From positions 1 through 26,567 of the forward strand of contig DATBDZ010000278.1 in the NCBI GenBank assembly GCA_036276235.1: a stretch of DNA of 26,567 nt, given 5' to 3'. Origin of the DNA: JANWHF01 sp036276235. Its GTDB lineage: Bacteria; Planctomycetota; Phycisphaerae; Tepidisphaerales; Tepidisphaeraceae. Of the stretch, positions 14,303 through 23,500 are shown piece after piece. The notes beneath the pieces were generated by a model. That model had not been told where the DNA came from, searched no databases, and saw only the letters and a program-made list of their open reading frames with translations. Positions within the stretch are counted from its first letter, which is position 1, and the number at the start of each line of letters is the position of its first letter. The position numbers and the translations under genes were made by a program.

Positions 14303-15325
14303 ATGAGTGAAATCAAGATCGGCGTTATTGGTGGGAGCGGGTTGGGCGATGCGCTGGGGACGGAGGGGACGCGCCACGCGGTTGATACGCCATTTGGGTC
14401 GCCTAGTGATGCGATCGTGGAAAGCGATTGGTCGGGGCTGCCGGTTTTTACTCTGCTTCGGCATGGGCCGGGGCATCTGCTGAATCCTTCGCAGGTGCCG
14501 TATCGGGCAAATATCTTCGCGCTTAAGAAGCTTGGCGTTACGCACATCATCGCGTCGGGGGCGGTGGGGTCGTTGCGGGATGAGTTTAAGCCGCGCGATC
14601 TGGTGATTCCGGATCAGATCATCGATCGGACGTCAAAGCGTGCCGGCACGTTTTATGATCAGGCCGCCGTTCATGTGGAATTTGCGGAACCGTTTTGCCC
14701 TGTGATGCGTCGAATACTTTTGGAGGAGGGTTCAGGGGAGGGTTCGGGGTTCAGGGTTCAGGGTTCAGGAAATGCAAATGCCGATGCGCGAGGTCCGGGA
14801 TCTGTGATTCAGCAATCTCAACCCCTGAACCCTGAACCCCGAACCCTGAACCCTCCCCCGAACCCTTTCGCGATCCACGATCGCGGCTGTTACGTTTGCA
14901 TGGAAGGGCCGGCGTTTTCTACTCGGGCGGAGAGCTTGATGCATCGCCTGTGGGGCGGCGATCTGATCGGGATGACGGCGATGCCCGAGGCGAAGCTGGC
15001 GCGGGAGGCGCAAATCAGTTATGCGCTGGTGGCGCTGGTGACCGACTATGATTGCTGGCGTAAGCCGCCCGCTAAGAACGCCGAGGCGCCGCCGGCGGAT
15101 TCCGCGGAGTTATTGAAGGAAATCATTGCCAATCTGCGGGCGGCGTCGGACAATGGGATGGCCTTGATCCGCCGGGTCATCGAGCGAATCGCCCGCGACC
15201 CCGGGGCGGCGGCAAACTGCCCGGCGCACGAGGCGCTGAAGCTGGCGATCTGGTCAGACAAGACCCGCATCCCCCGCGAGCAGGTGGAACTCCTCTCGCC
15301 GCTGTGGATGGAATACTTTGGCTGA
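14303..15325 (+). CDS. mtnP: S-methyl-5'-thioadenosine phosphorylase with in-frame repeat insertion
   Basis: 340 residues, about 45 more than usual. It is predicted to split methylthioadenosine with phosphate into adenine and methylthioribose 1-phosphate, for methionine salvage. Recognisable parts: IGVIGGSGL (6-14), RHGPGHLLNPSQVPYRAN (53-70), ASGAVGSLRDE (84-94), YVCMEGPAFSTRAES (197-211), GMTAMPEA (223-230) and the catalytic TDYDCW (247-252; D249 and D251). The extra length is one block, about residues 142-188, rich in Gly, Ser, Pro and Asn. It is encoded by a palindromic element (14728-14865) between the core and the EGP strand. All catalytic motifs lie outside the insert, so the enzyme may be active. 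There is no Shine-Dalgarno sequence; a weak promoter (TTGAGG, 17 bp, TACTGT) ends 7 nt before the ATG, so leaderless translation is possible. Confidence 0.9.
   Translation: MSEIKIGVIGGSGLGDALGTEGTRHAVDTPFGSPSDAIVESDWSGLPVFTLLRHGPGHLLNPSQVPYRANIFALKKLGVTHIIASGAVGSLRDEFKPRDLVIPDQIIDRTSKRAGTFYDQAAVHVEFAEPFCPVMRRILLEEGSGEGSGFRVQGSGNANADARGPGSVIQQSQPLNPEPRTLNPPPNPFAIHDRGCYVCMEGPAFSTRAESLMHRLWGGDLIGMTAMPEAKLAREAQISYALVALVTDYDCWRKPPAKNAEAPPADSAELLKEIIANLRAASDNGMALIRRVIERIARDPGAAANCPAHEALKLAIWSDKTRIPREQVELLSPLWMEYFG
14728..14865. repeat. 138-bp palindromic element of GGGTTCA heptads inside mtnP
   Basis: The left arm 14728-14769 and right arm 14824-14865 are 42-nt inverted copies with about 39 matches, built of 7-nt units GGGTTCA/GGGTTCG. 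The core is 54 nt. The total length is 46 codons with no stop in the mtnP frame. Confidence 0.9.
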
Positions 15326-15340
15326 GGAAAATACGAAATG

Positions 15341-15438
15341 AGTTGCCAGTTGCCAGTTGCCGGTTGTCAGTAAATGCCATCACGAACGAGATCGTGCGCT
15401 TTGTTTTACTGACAACTGGCAACTGGCAACTGGCAACT
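15341..15438. repeat. 98-bp palindrome of GTTGCCA heptads; probable terminator
   Basis: 34-nt arms (15341-15374 and 15405-15438) match at 33 positions around a 30-nt loop. The arms are built of GTTGCCA units and end in GTAAA. The right arm runs into a short T-run. It starts 15 bp after the mtnP stop and ends 19 bp before the next gene, so it would act as a strong intrinsic terminator of mtnP. Confidence 0.85.
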
Positions 15439-15457
15439 TTTTCCCACGGAGTTGGTT

Positions 15458-18400
15458 ATGCGCATTGATCGCGCTGTGTCGGGTTCTCGCGTTTGGATCG
15501 TGACGCTGGCAGGGGCGTTGATGTTTTGCGCGCCTTTGCCGGGGCAGGATCAGCCGCCTAAGACGGTGCAGGCGGCGCTGGAGCCCGGCGGGCAATTTGA
15601 GGGCAAGGAGCCGATCGACGGCGTTTATGTGCGCGATCCCGCTGGCGCGATCGATAAATGGGCGCTGGCCAAGCGCATGGAAGGTTTGAAGGAGTGGAAC
15701 AAGTCGGCGGATCTGTTTCAGGAAGTGCTCACCAAATATGCCGACCGCGTCGTTCCTTCGCGGCTCGATCGTGCCAGCGATCGCATCTGCCAATACACGA
15801 CGGTCACGACTGCCGTTCAGGAGCGGCTGGCGCATTGGCCGCCGGAAGGATTGGATGTCTACCGGCAGCGTTACGAAATTCCCGCGACGAATCTGCTGAA
15901 CCAGGCGCGGCCGGATGATTCGGCGGCGCTCAATCAGGTCTACAACCTCTATTTCGTGACGGATGCGGGCAAGCAGGCGGGGATTCGGCTGATGGATTTG
16001 TACACCGAGGCCGGCGAATTCCCCGCCGCCGCCTGGATCGGCGATCATCTGCTGGCGATTCATCCGAATCTCGCTGCCGAACGCGCTGCCGTGCTCTATC
16101 GCACGGCGCTGGCGTACCACTTCAGCGGGAACCACGCCGCCGCCGCCGAGCGGCTGGCGACGATGCAGCAAAAATTCCCGACCGACCGCGGCATCGTGCG
16201 CGGCAAGGATGTCATCCTGGCCGAATCGCTCGCGCAGGATCTGGCGATTGCTCCCACCAGCGCCAACACCTTCGCATCTGATTCCTGGCCGATGGTGGGC
16301 GGCGACGTCAGCCGCGGAAAAATCTCCCCGGCCGAGGGAAAACCCGGGGCGCGCCTCTATGGCATCACGCTGCCCAAGCCCGCGTGGCAGCAGTACACCG
16401 GGCCTCAGCGCCTGGCGATCGAGCAATCCAACAAAGGAAGCGAAGAGCAGGGATTGACATTGGGCATCATGCCCGTTGCCGACAAGGGCGAGCTCTTCTT
16501 CCAGGATGGAACGCGACTCTTCGCGCTGAATCTGGAAAGCGGCCTGCCGCTATCGGGCTGGGCACAAACTTATCCGGATGGCGTCTTCACGCTGGCCGGC
16601 ACCGTTGGCTCGCAGCGCATGGAGCAATTGTCGGTCACGCTGACGGAGCGCGAAGTGCTCGCGATCATGGGGCAGACCGATCACATGGGGCTCGTGCGCA
16701 ACTACGCTCCGAAGACTGAATCGAAGCTCGTCTGCCTCGATCGTCAAAGCGGGAAGGCCAAATGGATCACCGCCCTCAGCCAGCTCGCGGGGCTTTCTGA
16801 TGCTGAGCGCGCGCTCACGATCGCCGGCTCTCCGCTGGTGGTGGGCGAAGGCGTGCTGCTTTTTGCCAGCGCGCCCAAGCAGTCCGGGTTTGAGGATGCT
16901 TATGCCATCTGCCTCGATCTGAACACCGGCAAGCTGCGCTGGTCCACATACATTTGCACGGCCAATTCATCGAATGTCGTTTATGGCGCGATCGCGCCGC
17001 CGGTTTCAGATAACGCTTCGCATCCGGCTTATTCCAATGGTCGCGTTTACGTTCAGACCAATCTTGGCGCGCTGGCGGCGCTGGACGCTTACAGCGGCGG
17101 CATCGCCTGGGTGAATCTTTATCCATCCGATCATCCGACCCCCGAGCCGGCGATGGGGCGCTTCCGCGGGCCGGGGTTCAACAATGTGATTCCCGCCGAC
17201 CTGGCCGGGCGCTCGCCGCGCAAGCCCTCGAGCTACAACCCGGTCATCGTGAAGGATGGATACGTCTTCACGATGCCGACCGATGCGAAATATCTCTTCA
17301 TCTACGACGCCGGCACCGGCCAGGAATTCAAGCGGATCGATCTGGCCGACATCAACACCAAGTGGCACGACAAGCACGGCACCACCATCGCCCCCGACGC
17401 GATGGAGAACCTGGACGTCCTTCTGGGCGTGAGCGGCGACCGCCTGCTGCTCTCCGGCAAGAAGGGCGTCATCTGCCTTCGTTGGAAAAACTACGATCGC
17501 GTTAAGTTTGATCCGGACGACAATGAAAACAGCGTCTTCTGGCCCGAGCCGCTGCCGATTCCAGTGCGCGGGCGCGGATTCATCGCGGGCAAATCGCTGT
17601 ATGTCCCGTGCACCGATCGGCTCTATCGCATCGACGTGGCCGCCGGCAAGCTGGTTGATTTTTATCCGCGCGGCGACCGCGGATGGGAGGAAACCGAAGG
17701 GCCGGGCAATGTGATCGCAACCGCCGAGCATGTCATCGTCGCCGGCGCGAATTCATTGAACGTCTACACCGATCTGGCGCTGGCGCGAACGAAGCTCGAT
17801 GCGGAAGTCGCTTCCGCGCCGGGCGATCCGCAGCCGCATCTTCGTTATGCGGAAGTGATGCTGGCGGCGGGCGAATCTGATCTGGCGATCGACAAGCTCG
17901 ATGAAGCGATCAAGCTCCTGGGCGGCATGGCGGCGATGCAGCCGGGGCAGAGCCGCACCCGCGTCTTCACCGATGCGCTGGCCTTTGCGCAGAAGCAATC
18001 GACCGAGGCCGCCGGCGACGGCCGCGCTCGCGCCGCCAAGCTCTATGACCGCGCCGCGGCGGCGGCGTATACGCCGATGCAGCAGGTGCAATATCGCATC
18101 GCGCGCGGCAAGTTTGCCATCACCACGGGTCATGTGAACGACGCGGCGCTGCTGTATCAGCAGATCCTTTCCGATGCGGCGATGCGCACTGTTCCGATGG
18201 TGGACAGCAATACCGGCGCGCCCGCGCAGGCGGCCGCTCTTGCCGAATCGGCGCTGGCCGCGCTGATCAAAGCCGCGCCTTCGGTTTATGGGCCGATTCA
18301 AGCGCAGGCGGATGCGGCGCTCAAGAGCGCGCAAGGCCCCGGCGCGGATTCTGCTGGGCGTCTGCTGGAAGTGGCGCGGACCTATCCCAACTCGACCGTT

Positions 18401-20371
18401 GCCAGCCAGGCGATGCTCGCCGCCGCCGACGCCTACGAAGCCGCCGGCAACCCGCGCCAGGCGATCGGCGTATTGCGGCAGATGTGGTTCAAATACCCCG
18501 ACGGCACCGAAAAGGCGCGCATGCTTGAATCGATGGCGCGCAATTATTTCGCGTTGCCCAATCGTGGAGAAGCAGCGACAGCAGCCCTTAGCCGCGCCGC
18601 TGCCCTGCCGGGCGATCCCAAGCTCAATCGCCCGCTGAAACTTCCGGATGGAAACGTTCTGGCGGCTGCGACGCCGCTCTCCTCGGCGCTGGATGTCGTA
18701 CGTAAACTGCGCTCGCAGGAATTGGCCAAGCCGCTGGTTGATCTGAATGTTCCGATTCTCCCACCGCTGACGCTGGAGGATCGCGCCGCCGGCAAGAAAC
18801 CCGCCGCCGCGTTTCTGCCGCCCACGCCCGATTCAGTGATTGACAACGTCAAGTCGCTGGTGTTGCCGCTGGCTGATTTCCGCCGCTTCGATCGTCTGGT
18901 GACCTGGACGAGCGATGGGTTGCTGATGGTGCTGGAGCCGGGCAAGAAAACGCCGCTGTTCACCAGCGACGCCTTCAAGGAAGAGCCAAAAAATTGCGCA
19001 TGGATCGGCGATTCACTGGTGGTTTGGGGCCACACTTACGCGGCGCGTTTTAACGCCACCGACAGTCAACCCGCCTGGCGATTTGCGGTGAGCGGCCTTT
19101 CGCAGATCGAGATCGCACGTCTGACCGGAGACACGCCGATCGTCCGCGGCGGCAACGTCGATGCGCAGATGAACGCGCAGCAGCAGCCGATCATCATGCC
19201 GCAGCCCAACGCCTTCGCCGGCCGTCGGCGCGGCGCGATGGGCCGCTTCAATGTGGCTCAGAACATTTTGGTGAATAATCCTCCGCCGCTTCGCCCGGAA
19301 AGCAGCGGCCCCGAGCAGATCACCGAAGTGCATGCCGTGCAGGATTATCTTCTGCTCTCGACCACCGCCGGCCGGCTGATTTCGCTGGATGCGCGCGACG
19401 GACGCGTTGCCTGGCAACTGCGGCTGACCGATCGCCCGGTCGATCGCATCGTCGCGAACGATGATTTTATCGTCGTCCGTCTGACCGACGACGACACAAC
19501 TGTCCGCCTTGCGGCGATCGACACCGCCACCGGAGAAGTCCGCGGCAACAAGGGCTTCGCCGGCGGAAATTCGGGCGGCAATGTGCCGGTCAACATGGTG
19601 CTCGCCGCAGATGGAACGCTTGTCTATACGCTGACCGATCGCATCTGCCGCCAGGATCTTTACAAGCCCTGGACGGACGACACGAGCAGCGACATCGTCA
19701 GTGGTTCGGGAACGCTGCCCTATATCGGCGCCAGCGGGCCGGATCAGCTTCTGATCGCCGACGGGCGCATCCTCGCGCTGGCCGACAACGGCGATCAAAA
19801 ATACGTCAATCTCTTTTCGCTGGAGACCGGCCAGCCGATCCCGCTGCGCTATCGCAGCGCGGGCGGCGTCCGTGAGATCGATCTGCGCCTCACCGCCGGC
19901 AAGAGCTGGAGCACAACGTTGCGTGTCGTCGGTCCGCGGCTTTATGTGATCGGGCTGGGCCAGGTGTTTGGCTATAACCTGGATCATCCGGAGCAGAAGA
20001 CCTGGGCGACGCCGCCGGAAACGCTTTCAACATCAGCGGTGAACGACATCATCATCAGCCAGAAGCATCTGGTGATTATTCTGGAAGACCTGCAGCAGCC
20101 GTTGGGCGTTGCGCGCGGCGGCGCGCAGCCGGCCAACCTGCCGCCCGTTCCCGCCGCCGCGAAGACGCCCATCCCGGCGTACGACCTCAAATTTTTCCGG
20201 CGCACGGCAATCTCCGCGACCGATCCCGCCGAAAGCGGCCGCCTGGATTTCGAGTTCACCGTCCGCGACCCCGCCGGCATCCTCCCCACCTGGCAACCCG
20301 TCACCGGCGGATTGTGCTACGTGACGGCGGATAATAAGTTGCATCTATTGAGAGGCACGGGGACGAATTGA
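15458..20371 (+). CDS. large exported PQQ-propeller/TPR protein
   Basis: 1,637 residues from the ATG at 15458, which has GGAG about 8 nt upstream. A signal peptide is likely (hydrophobic WIVTLAGALMFCAPLPG, cleavage near 30). TPR-like helices occupy about 50-260. A PQQ-like (BamB-type) propeller follows with blades LVCLDRQSGKAKW (about 423), AICLDLNTGKLRW (482), LAALDAYSGGIAW (about 540), LFIYDAGTG (612) and LYRIDVAAGKL (721). A helical TPR region covers about 780-1060. A second propeller has LISLDARDGRVAW (about 1306) and LAAIDTATGEV (1351). Such propeller-TPR proteins are frequent in planctomycetes and uncharacterised; they are thought to work as periplasmic scaffolds. There is no sign of methanol-dehydrogenase-type catalytic residues, so PQQ binding itself is doubtful. 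Confidence 0.82.
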   Translation: MRIDRAVSGSRVWIVTLAGALMFCAPLPGQDQPPKTVQAALEPGGQFEGKEPIDGVYVRDPAGAIDKWALAKRMEGLKEWNKSADLFQEVLTKYADRVVPSRLDRASDRICQYTTVTTAVQERLAHWPPEGLDVYRQRYEIPATNLLNQARPDDSAALNQVYNLYFVTDAGKQAGIRLMDLYTEAGEFPAAAWIGDHLLAIHPNLAAERAAVLYRTALAYHFSGNHAAAAERLATMQQKFPTDRGIVRGKDVILAESLAQDLAIAPTSANTFASDSWPMVGGDVSRGKISPAEGKPGARLYGITLPKPAWQQYTGPQRLAIEQSNKGSEEQGLTLGIMPVADKGELFFQDGTRLFALNLESGLPLSGWAQTYPDGVFTLAGTVGSQRMEQLSVTLTEREVLAIMGQTDHMGLVRNYAPKTESKLVCLDRQSGKAKWITALSQLAGLSDAERALTIAGSPLVVGEGVLLFASAPKQSGFEDAYAICLDLNTGKLRWSTYICTANSSNVVYGAIAPPVSDNASHPAYSNGRVYVQTNLGALAALDAYSGGIAWVNLYPSDHPTPEPAMGRFRGPGFNNVIPADLAGRSPRKPSSYNPVIVKDGYVFTMPTDAKYLFIYDAGTGQEFKRIDLADINTKWHDKHGTTIAPDAMENLDVLLGVSGDRLLLSGKKGVICLRWKNYDRVKFDPDDNENSVFWPEPLPIPVRGRGFIAGKSLYVPCTDRLYRIDVAAGKLVDFYPRGDRGWEETEGPGNVIATAEHVIVAGANSLNVYTDLALARTKLDAEVASAPGDPQPHLRYAEVMLAAGESDLAIDKLDEAIKLLGGMAAMQPGQSRTRVFTDALAFAQKQSTEAAGDGRARAAKLYDRAAAAAYTPMQQVQYRIARGKFAITTGHVNDAALLYQQILSDAAMRTVPMVDSNTGAPAQAAALAESALAALIKAAPSVYGPIQAQADAALKSAQGPGADSAGRLLEVARTYPNSTVASQAMLAAADAYEAAGNPRQAIGVLRQMWFKYPDGTEKARMLESMARNYFALPNRGEAATAALSRAAALPGDPKLNRPLKLPDGNVLAAATPLSSALDVVRKLRSQELAKPLVDLNVPILPPLTLEDRAAGKKPAAAFLPPTPDSVIDNVKSLVLPLADFRRFDRLVTWTSDGLLMVLEPGKKTPLFTSDAFKEEPKNCAWIGDSLVVWGHTYAARFNATDSQPAWRFAVSGLSQIEIARLTGDTPIVRGGNVDAQMNAQQQPIIMPQPNAFAGRRRGAMGRFNVAQNILVNNPPPLRPESSGPEQITEVHAVQDYLLLSTTAGRLISLDARDGRVAWQLRLTDRPVDRIVANDDFIVVRLTDDDTTVRLAAIDTATGEVRGNKGFAGGNSGGNVPVNMVLAADGTLVYTLTDRICRQDLYKPWTDDTSSDIVSGSGTLPYIGASGPDQLLIADGRILALADNGDQKYVNLFSLETGQPIPLRYRSAGGVREIDLRLTAGKSWSTTLRVVGPRLYVIGLGQVFGYNLDHPEQKTWATPPETLSTSAVNDIIISQKHLVIILEDLQQPLGVARGGAQPANLPPVPAAAKTPIPAYDLKFFRRTAISATDPAESGRLDFEFTVRDPAGILPTWQPVTGGLCYVTADNKLHLLRGTGTN

Positions 20372-20396
20372 AAATGAAAAATGAAAAATGAAAAAA
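20369..20396. repeat. 7-nt tandem repeat (TGAAAAA)
   Basis: TGAAAA, TGAAAAA, TGAAAAA, TGAAAAAA. The first TGA is the stop codon of the preceding gene, so the array begins exactly at the end of the coding sequence. Confidence 0.75.
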
Positions 20397-20397
20397 T

Positions 20398-20565
20398 AGG
20401 CACGAAGGCAAAAAGGCACGGAGGCACGAAGGGATTTGTCTGCGCCTTTCCCTTCGTGCCTTCGTGCCTACGTGCCTTCGTGCCTCCGCCGCTTCGTCCC
20501 TTCGTGCCTCCGTCGCTTTGTCCCTTCATGCCTCCGTCGCTTTGTCCCTTCGTCCCTTTCCCTTC
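20398..20565. repeat. palindrome and 8-nt tandem array (TTCGTGCC)
   Basis: Arms at 20398-20433 and 20450-20485 are inverted copies with about 32 of 36 matches (AGGCACGAAGG units). The right arm continues as an imperfect array of 8-nt units (TTCGTGCC, TCCGTCGC, TTTGTCCC and variants) to about 20565, 6 nt before the addB start codon. It occupies nearly the whole intergenic region. Confidence 0.8.
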
Positions 20566-20571
20566 CTAACA

Positions 20572-23500
20572 ATGTCGATCACCTTCGTCATTGGCCGCGC
20601 TGGGAGCGGGAAGACGCGGCGATGCTTTGAGCGCATCGTGGCACAGATGCAGCGCCGGCCGCTGGGGCCGCGGATTTACTGGCTGCTTCCGCCACAGGCG
20701 ACGTTTACCGCGCAGCGGCAACTAGCCTGCGGGTCGGGCCTTCCGGGATTCTGCCGCGCAAGAGTTCTCTCCCTTCGCCAGCTCGGCCAGGACGTTTTCG
20801 ACGAATGCGGCGGCGGCGCGACGCCGCTCATCACCGACATCGGCCGCCAGATGATCCTGGGTCGACTGCTGCGCGAGCTCGCGCCACAACTGGAATTTTT
20901 CGGCAGCGCTGCCCGCCAGCCGGGATTGGCCGCCGAATTGGATCGAACGTTTGACGAATTGGAGCGCGCCGGAAAAACCGCCGACGATCTGGCGCAACTG
21001 ATCGCGGAGCTGGAGCGCGATCGATCGCATGATTCTGATGCACGCCCGCTCGCGGCAAAGCTCCGCGATCTGCACCTGCTCTATAAACGCTACACAGAAT
21101 TCCTCGGCCAGGAACGGCTCGACCCCCATCGCCGGCTGTTGCAGGTGCTCGACTCGATCGAGCATTGCGCATTCTTCAAAACCGCAACCGTCTACCTCGA
21201 CGGCTTCCTGGATTTCACAGAATTCGAACGGCGGATGATAGTCGCCATCGCCAAAACCGGCGCGACGATCGAGATCACGCTCCTGATGGATCCGCAAAGC
21301 CCGATCCTCGCGAATCCCAATCTGAACCCCGAGGAGATGGGCCTGTTCTGCCGAACCGAGGAAACCTATCGGCGGCTTTGGTTCGCGTTTTCGCAGGAGC
21401 GGGTGACGATTAATGAACCCGTGCTGCTGGGAGAATGGGTGCCATCTGGGTTGCGCTCTGGTCCCCTCCCTCGGTACTCCGGGGGAGGGTTAGGGAGGGG
21501 GCCGGTCGCGAAAGACGATGGTTCTACACAACCCCCACCCCAGCCCTCCCCCGGAGTACCGGAGGAGGGGGAAAATCAGCCGCGCCGTGGGCAATCGTCG
21601 CCCTCGACGCGCTTCGCTTCACCGCAGCTCGCGCGGCTTGAGCGCGAGTTTGACCCGCGCGCCGCCACGCCGCGCGCAAAGAAGAATGGAAAAGCCGGCG
21701 CCAGTGCGCCAGACGATTGGGCCATCGAGCGCATCGAAGCCCCCGATCGCACGTCCGAAGTCGATGCCGCGGCGAGGCGGATTCGCTCGCTGCTGACCGG
21801 CGGATATCGCCAGCGCGAGATTCTCGTCCTCGTTCGCGATCTGGAGAAATATCAGCCGCTCATCGATACCTGCTTTGACGAGCATCAGATCACGTTCTTC
21901 AGCGATCGCCGCCGCAAGGCACTGCATCATCCGCTGATCGAATTCTTGCGTGCCGCGCTGCAGATCGCGCGCTTCGACTGGCGGCAGGAATCGGTGATGG
22001 CCCTGGCCCGCACGGGTTTGGCGCTGCTCAGCGCCGATGAAGCGGATGAGCTGGAAAACTATTGCTGCCGACATCATCTGCGGAGCAGCGCCTGGGATTC
22101 CGATGTTCAGTGGATCTACCAACGGGATCTACTGCGCGATCCGGAGGATGCGACTAGCGGAGCCGATCCTCTGCGCATCGACGGCCTGCGCCGACGGATT
22201 TCCCAGCGCCTCTCCCCATTCGTGCGCGCGCTGCAGGGTGATCGCCCGATGAACGTCCGGCAGATCGCCACGGAAATCTTCGCGCTGTTGGAGCGATTCT
22301 CGATTCGCAAGACGATTGCCGGTTGGATGGACGTTTCTTCCGCCGATCGCACCGCCGCCCGCATCGAAGAGAGCGGCGAGCATGAGCAGGTGTGGGCGCG
22401 GCTCGTCGAGCTTTTCGATGAGCTGGTCGAGCTGCTGGGAGATCAGCCGACGTCGCTCGATGATTTTGTCGATGTGCTCGAATCGGGATTGGATTGCTTT
22501 GATCTGGCGATCGCGCCGGCAACGGTCGATCAGGTGCTCGTCGGCCAGATCGATCGCACCATCGCGCCGCCGGTCCGCGCGGTGATCGTGATGGGATTAA
22601 ATGAAGGAGAATTCCCGGCGGCATCGGGCGATAAGTCGGTGCTCTCTGATCGCGAGCGGCGTGAGCTCAAGCAGCGAAAGATGGATCTGGATCGCGATTC
22701 CACTCGTTGCGTGCTCGATGAATCCCTGCTCGGATATCTGGCGTTCACCCGCGCCTCGCACAAGCTGATCGTCACCCGGGCGCGCTGCGACGATCGCAAC
22801 CGCCAGACGTTCCCATCGCTTTTCTGGCATCGGCTGGAAACACTTTTCCCGACGGTGAAGACAATCTCGCTCGCCGCCGCCCGGGCCGGCGATGTGCAGC
22901 ACATCTCCACCGCGCGGCAGCTCATCGGCGGCCTGATGCAATGGATTCGCCGGCGCAATGTCCGGCCGATCGGCAGCAGCTTTTTGTTCGCGGGCTGCGA
23001 CGATCCCAAAACCGCCGAGGCGGACGACGCGTGGCGAGCGCTTTATCAATGGCTGGCGACATCGCAAGGGCAAATAAATTCCGCTCTGACGGATCTTCTG
23101 CAGCGCGCCTGGCCCGCGCTGAGCTACTCGAATGCCGCGACAATTTCAGAGTCGGCCAGTCGCCAGCTTTTCCATTCGCCGCTGGAGGCCAGCGTCGCGC
23201 AGCTTGAAACATTCGCCACCTGCCCGTTCCGGCATTTCGTGCGGTATGGCCTGGGCCTGGAGACGCCGGCCCCGCCGGGCGTGACGATGGGCGACCACTC
23301 GCGCATCTATCATCGTGCGCTGGATCAACTCATCGGCCAGGTGCTTGCGCGCAATGAGTCAGATCAAACCGCGCTCCCGATCAGCGGCCAGATGATCCAC
23401 GCCGCCGTCATGCGCGCCGGACAAACTCTCGCGGGCGAGATGATGCTCGGCGTCAATCGAAGCCGCTATTTGCTGTCGCGCATCGAGCGGACGCTGCATC

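Noticed and set aside
13972..14550. Minus-strand open frames of up to 192 residues across the repeats before mtnP
   Set aside because: They consist of translated repeat sequence and the shadow of mtnP.
17006..17731. Minus-strand frames opposite the PQQ/TPR gene, also 19013-19987
   Set aside because: Shadows of a strongly coded plus-strand gene; no domain recognised.
20398..20565. CRISPR-like array
   Set aside because: The units are only 8 nt, with no spacers of constant length and no cas genes.
21619..22122. Minus-strand frame opposite addB
   Set aside because: Shadow frame; addB motifs on the plus strand account for the region.
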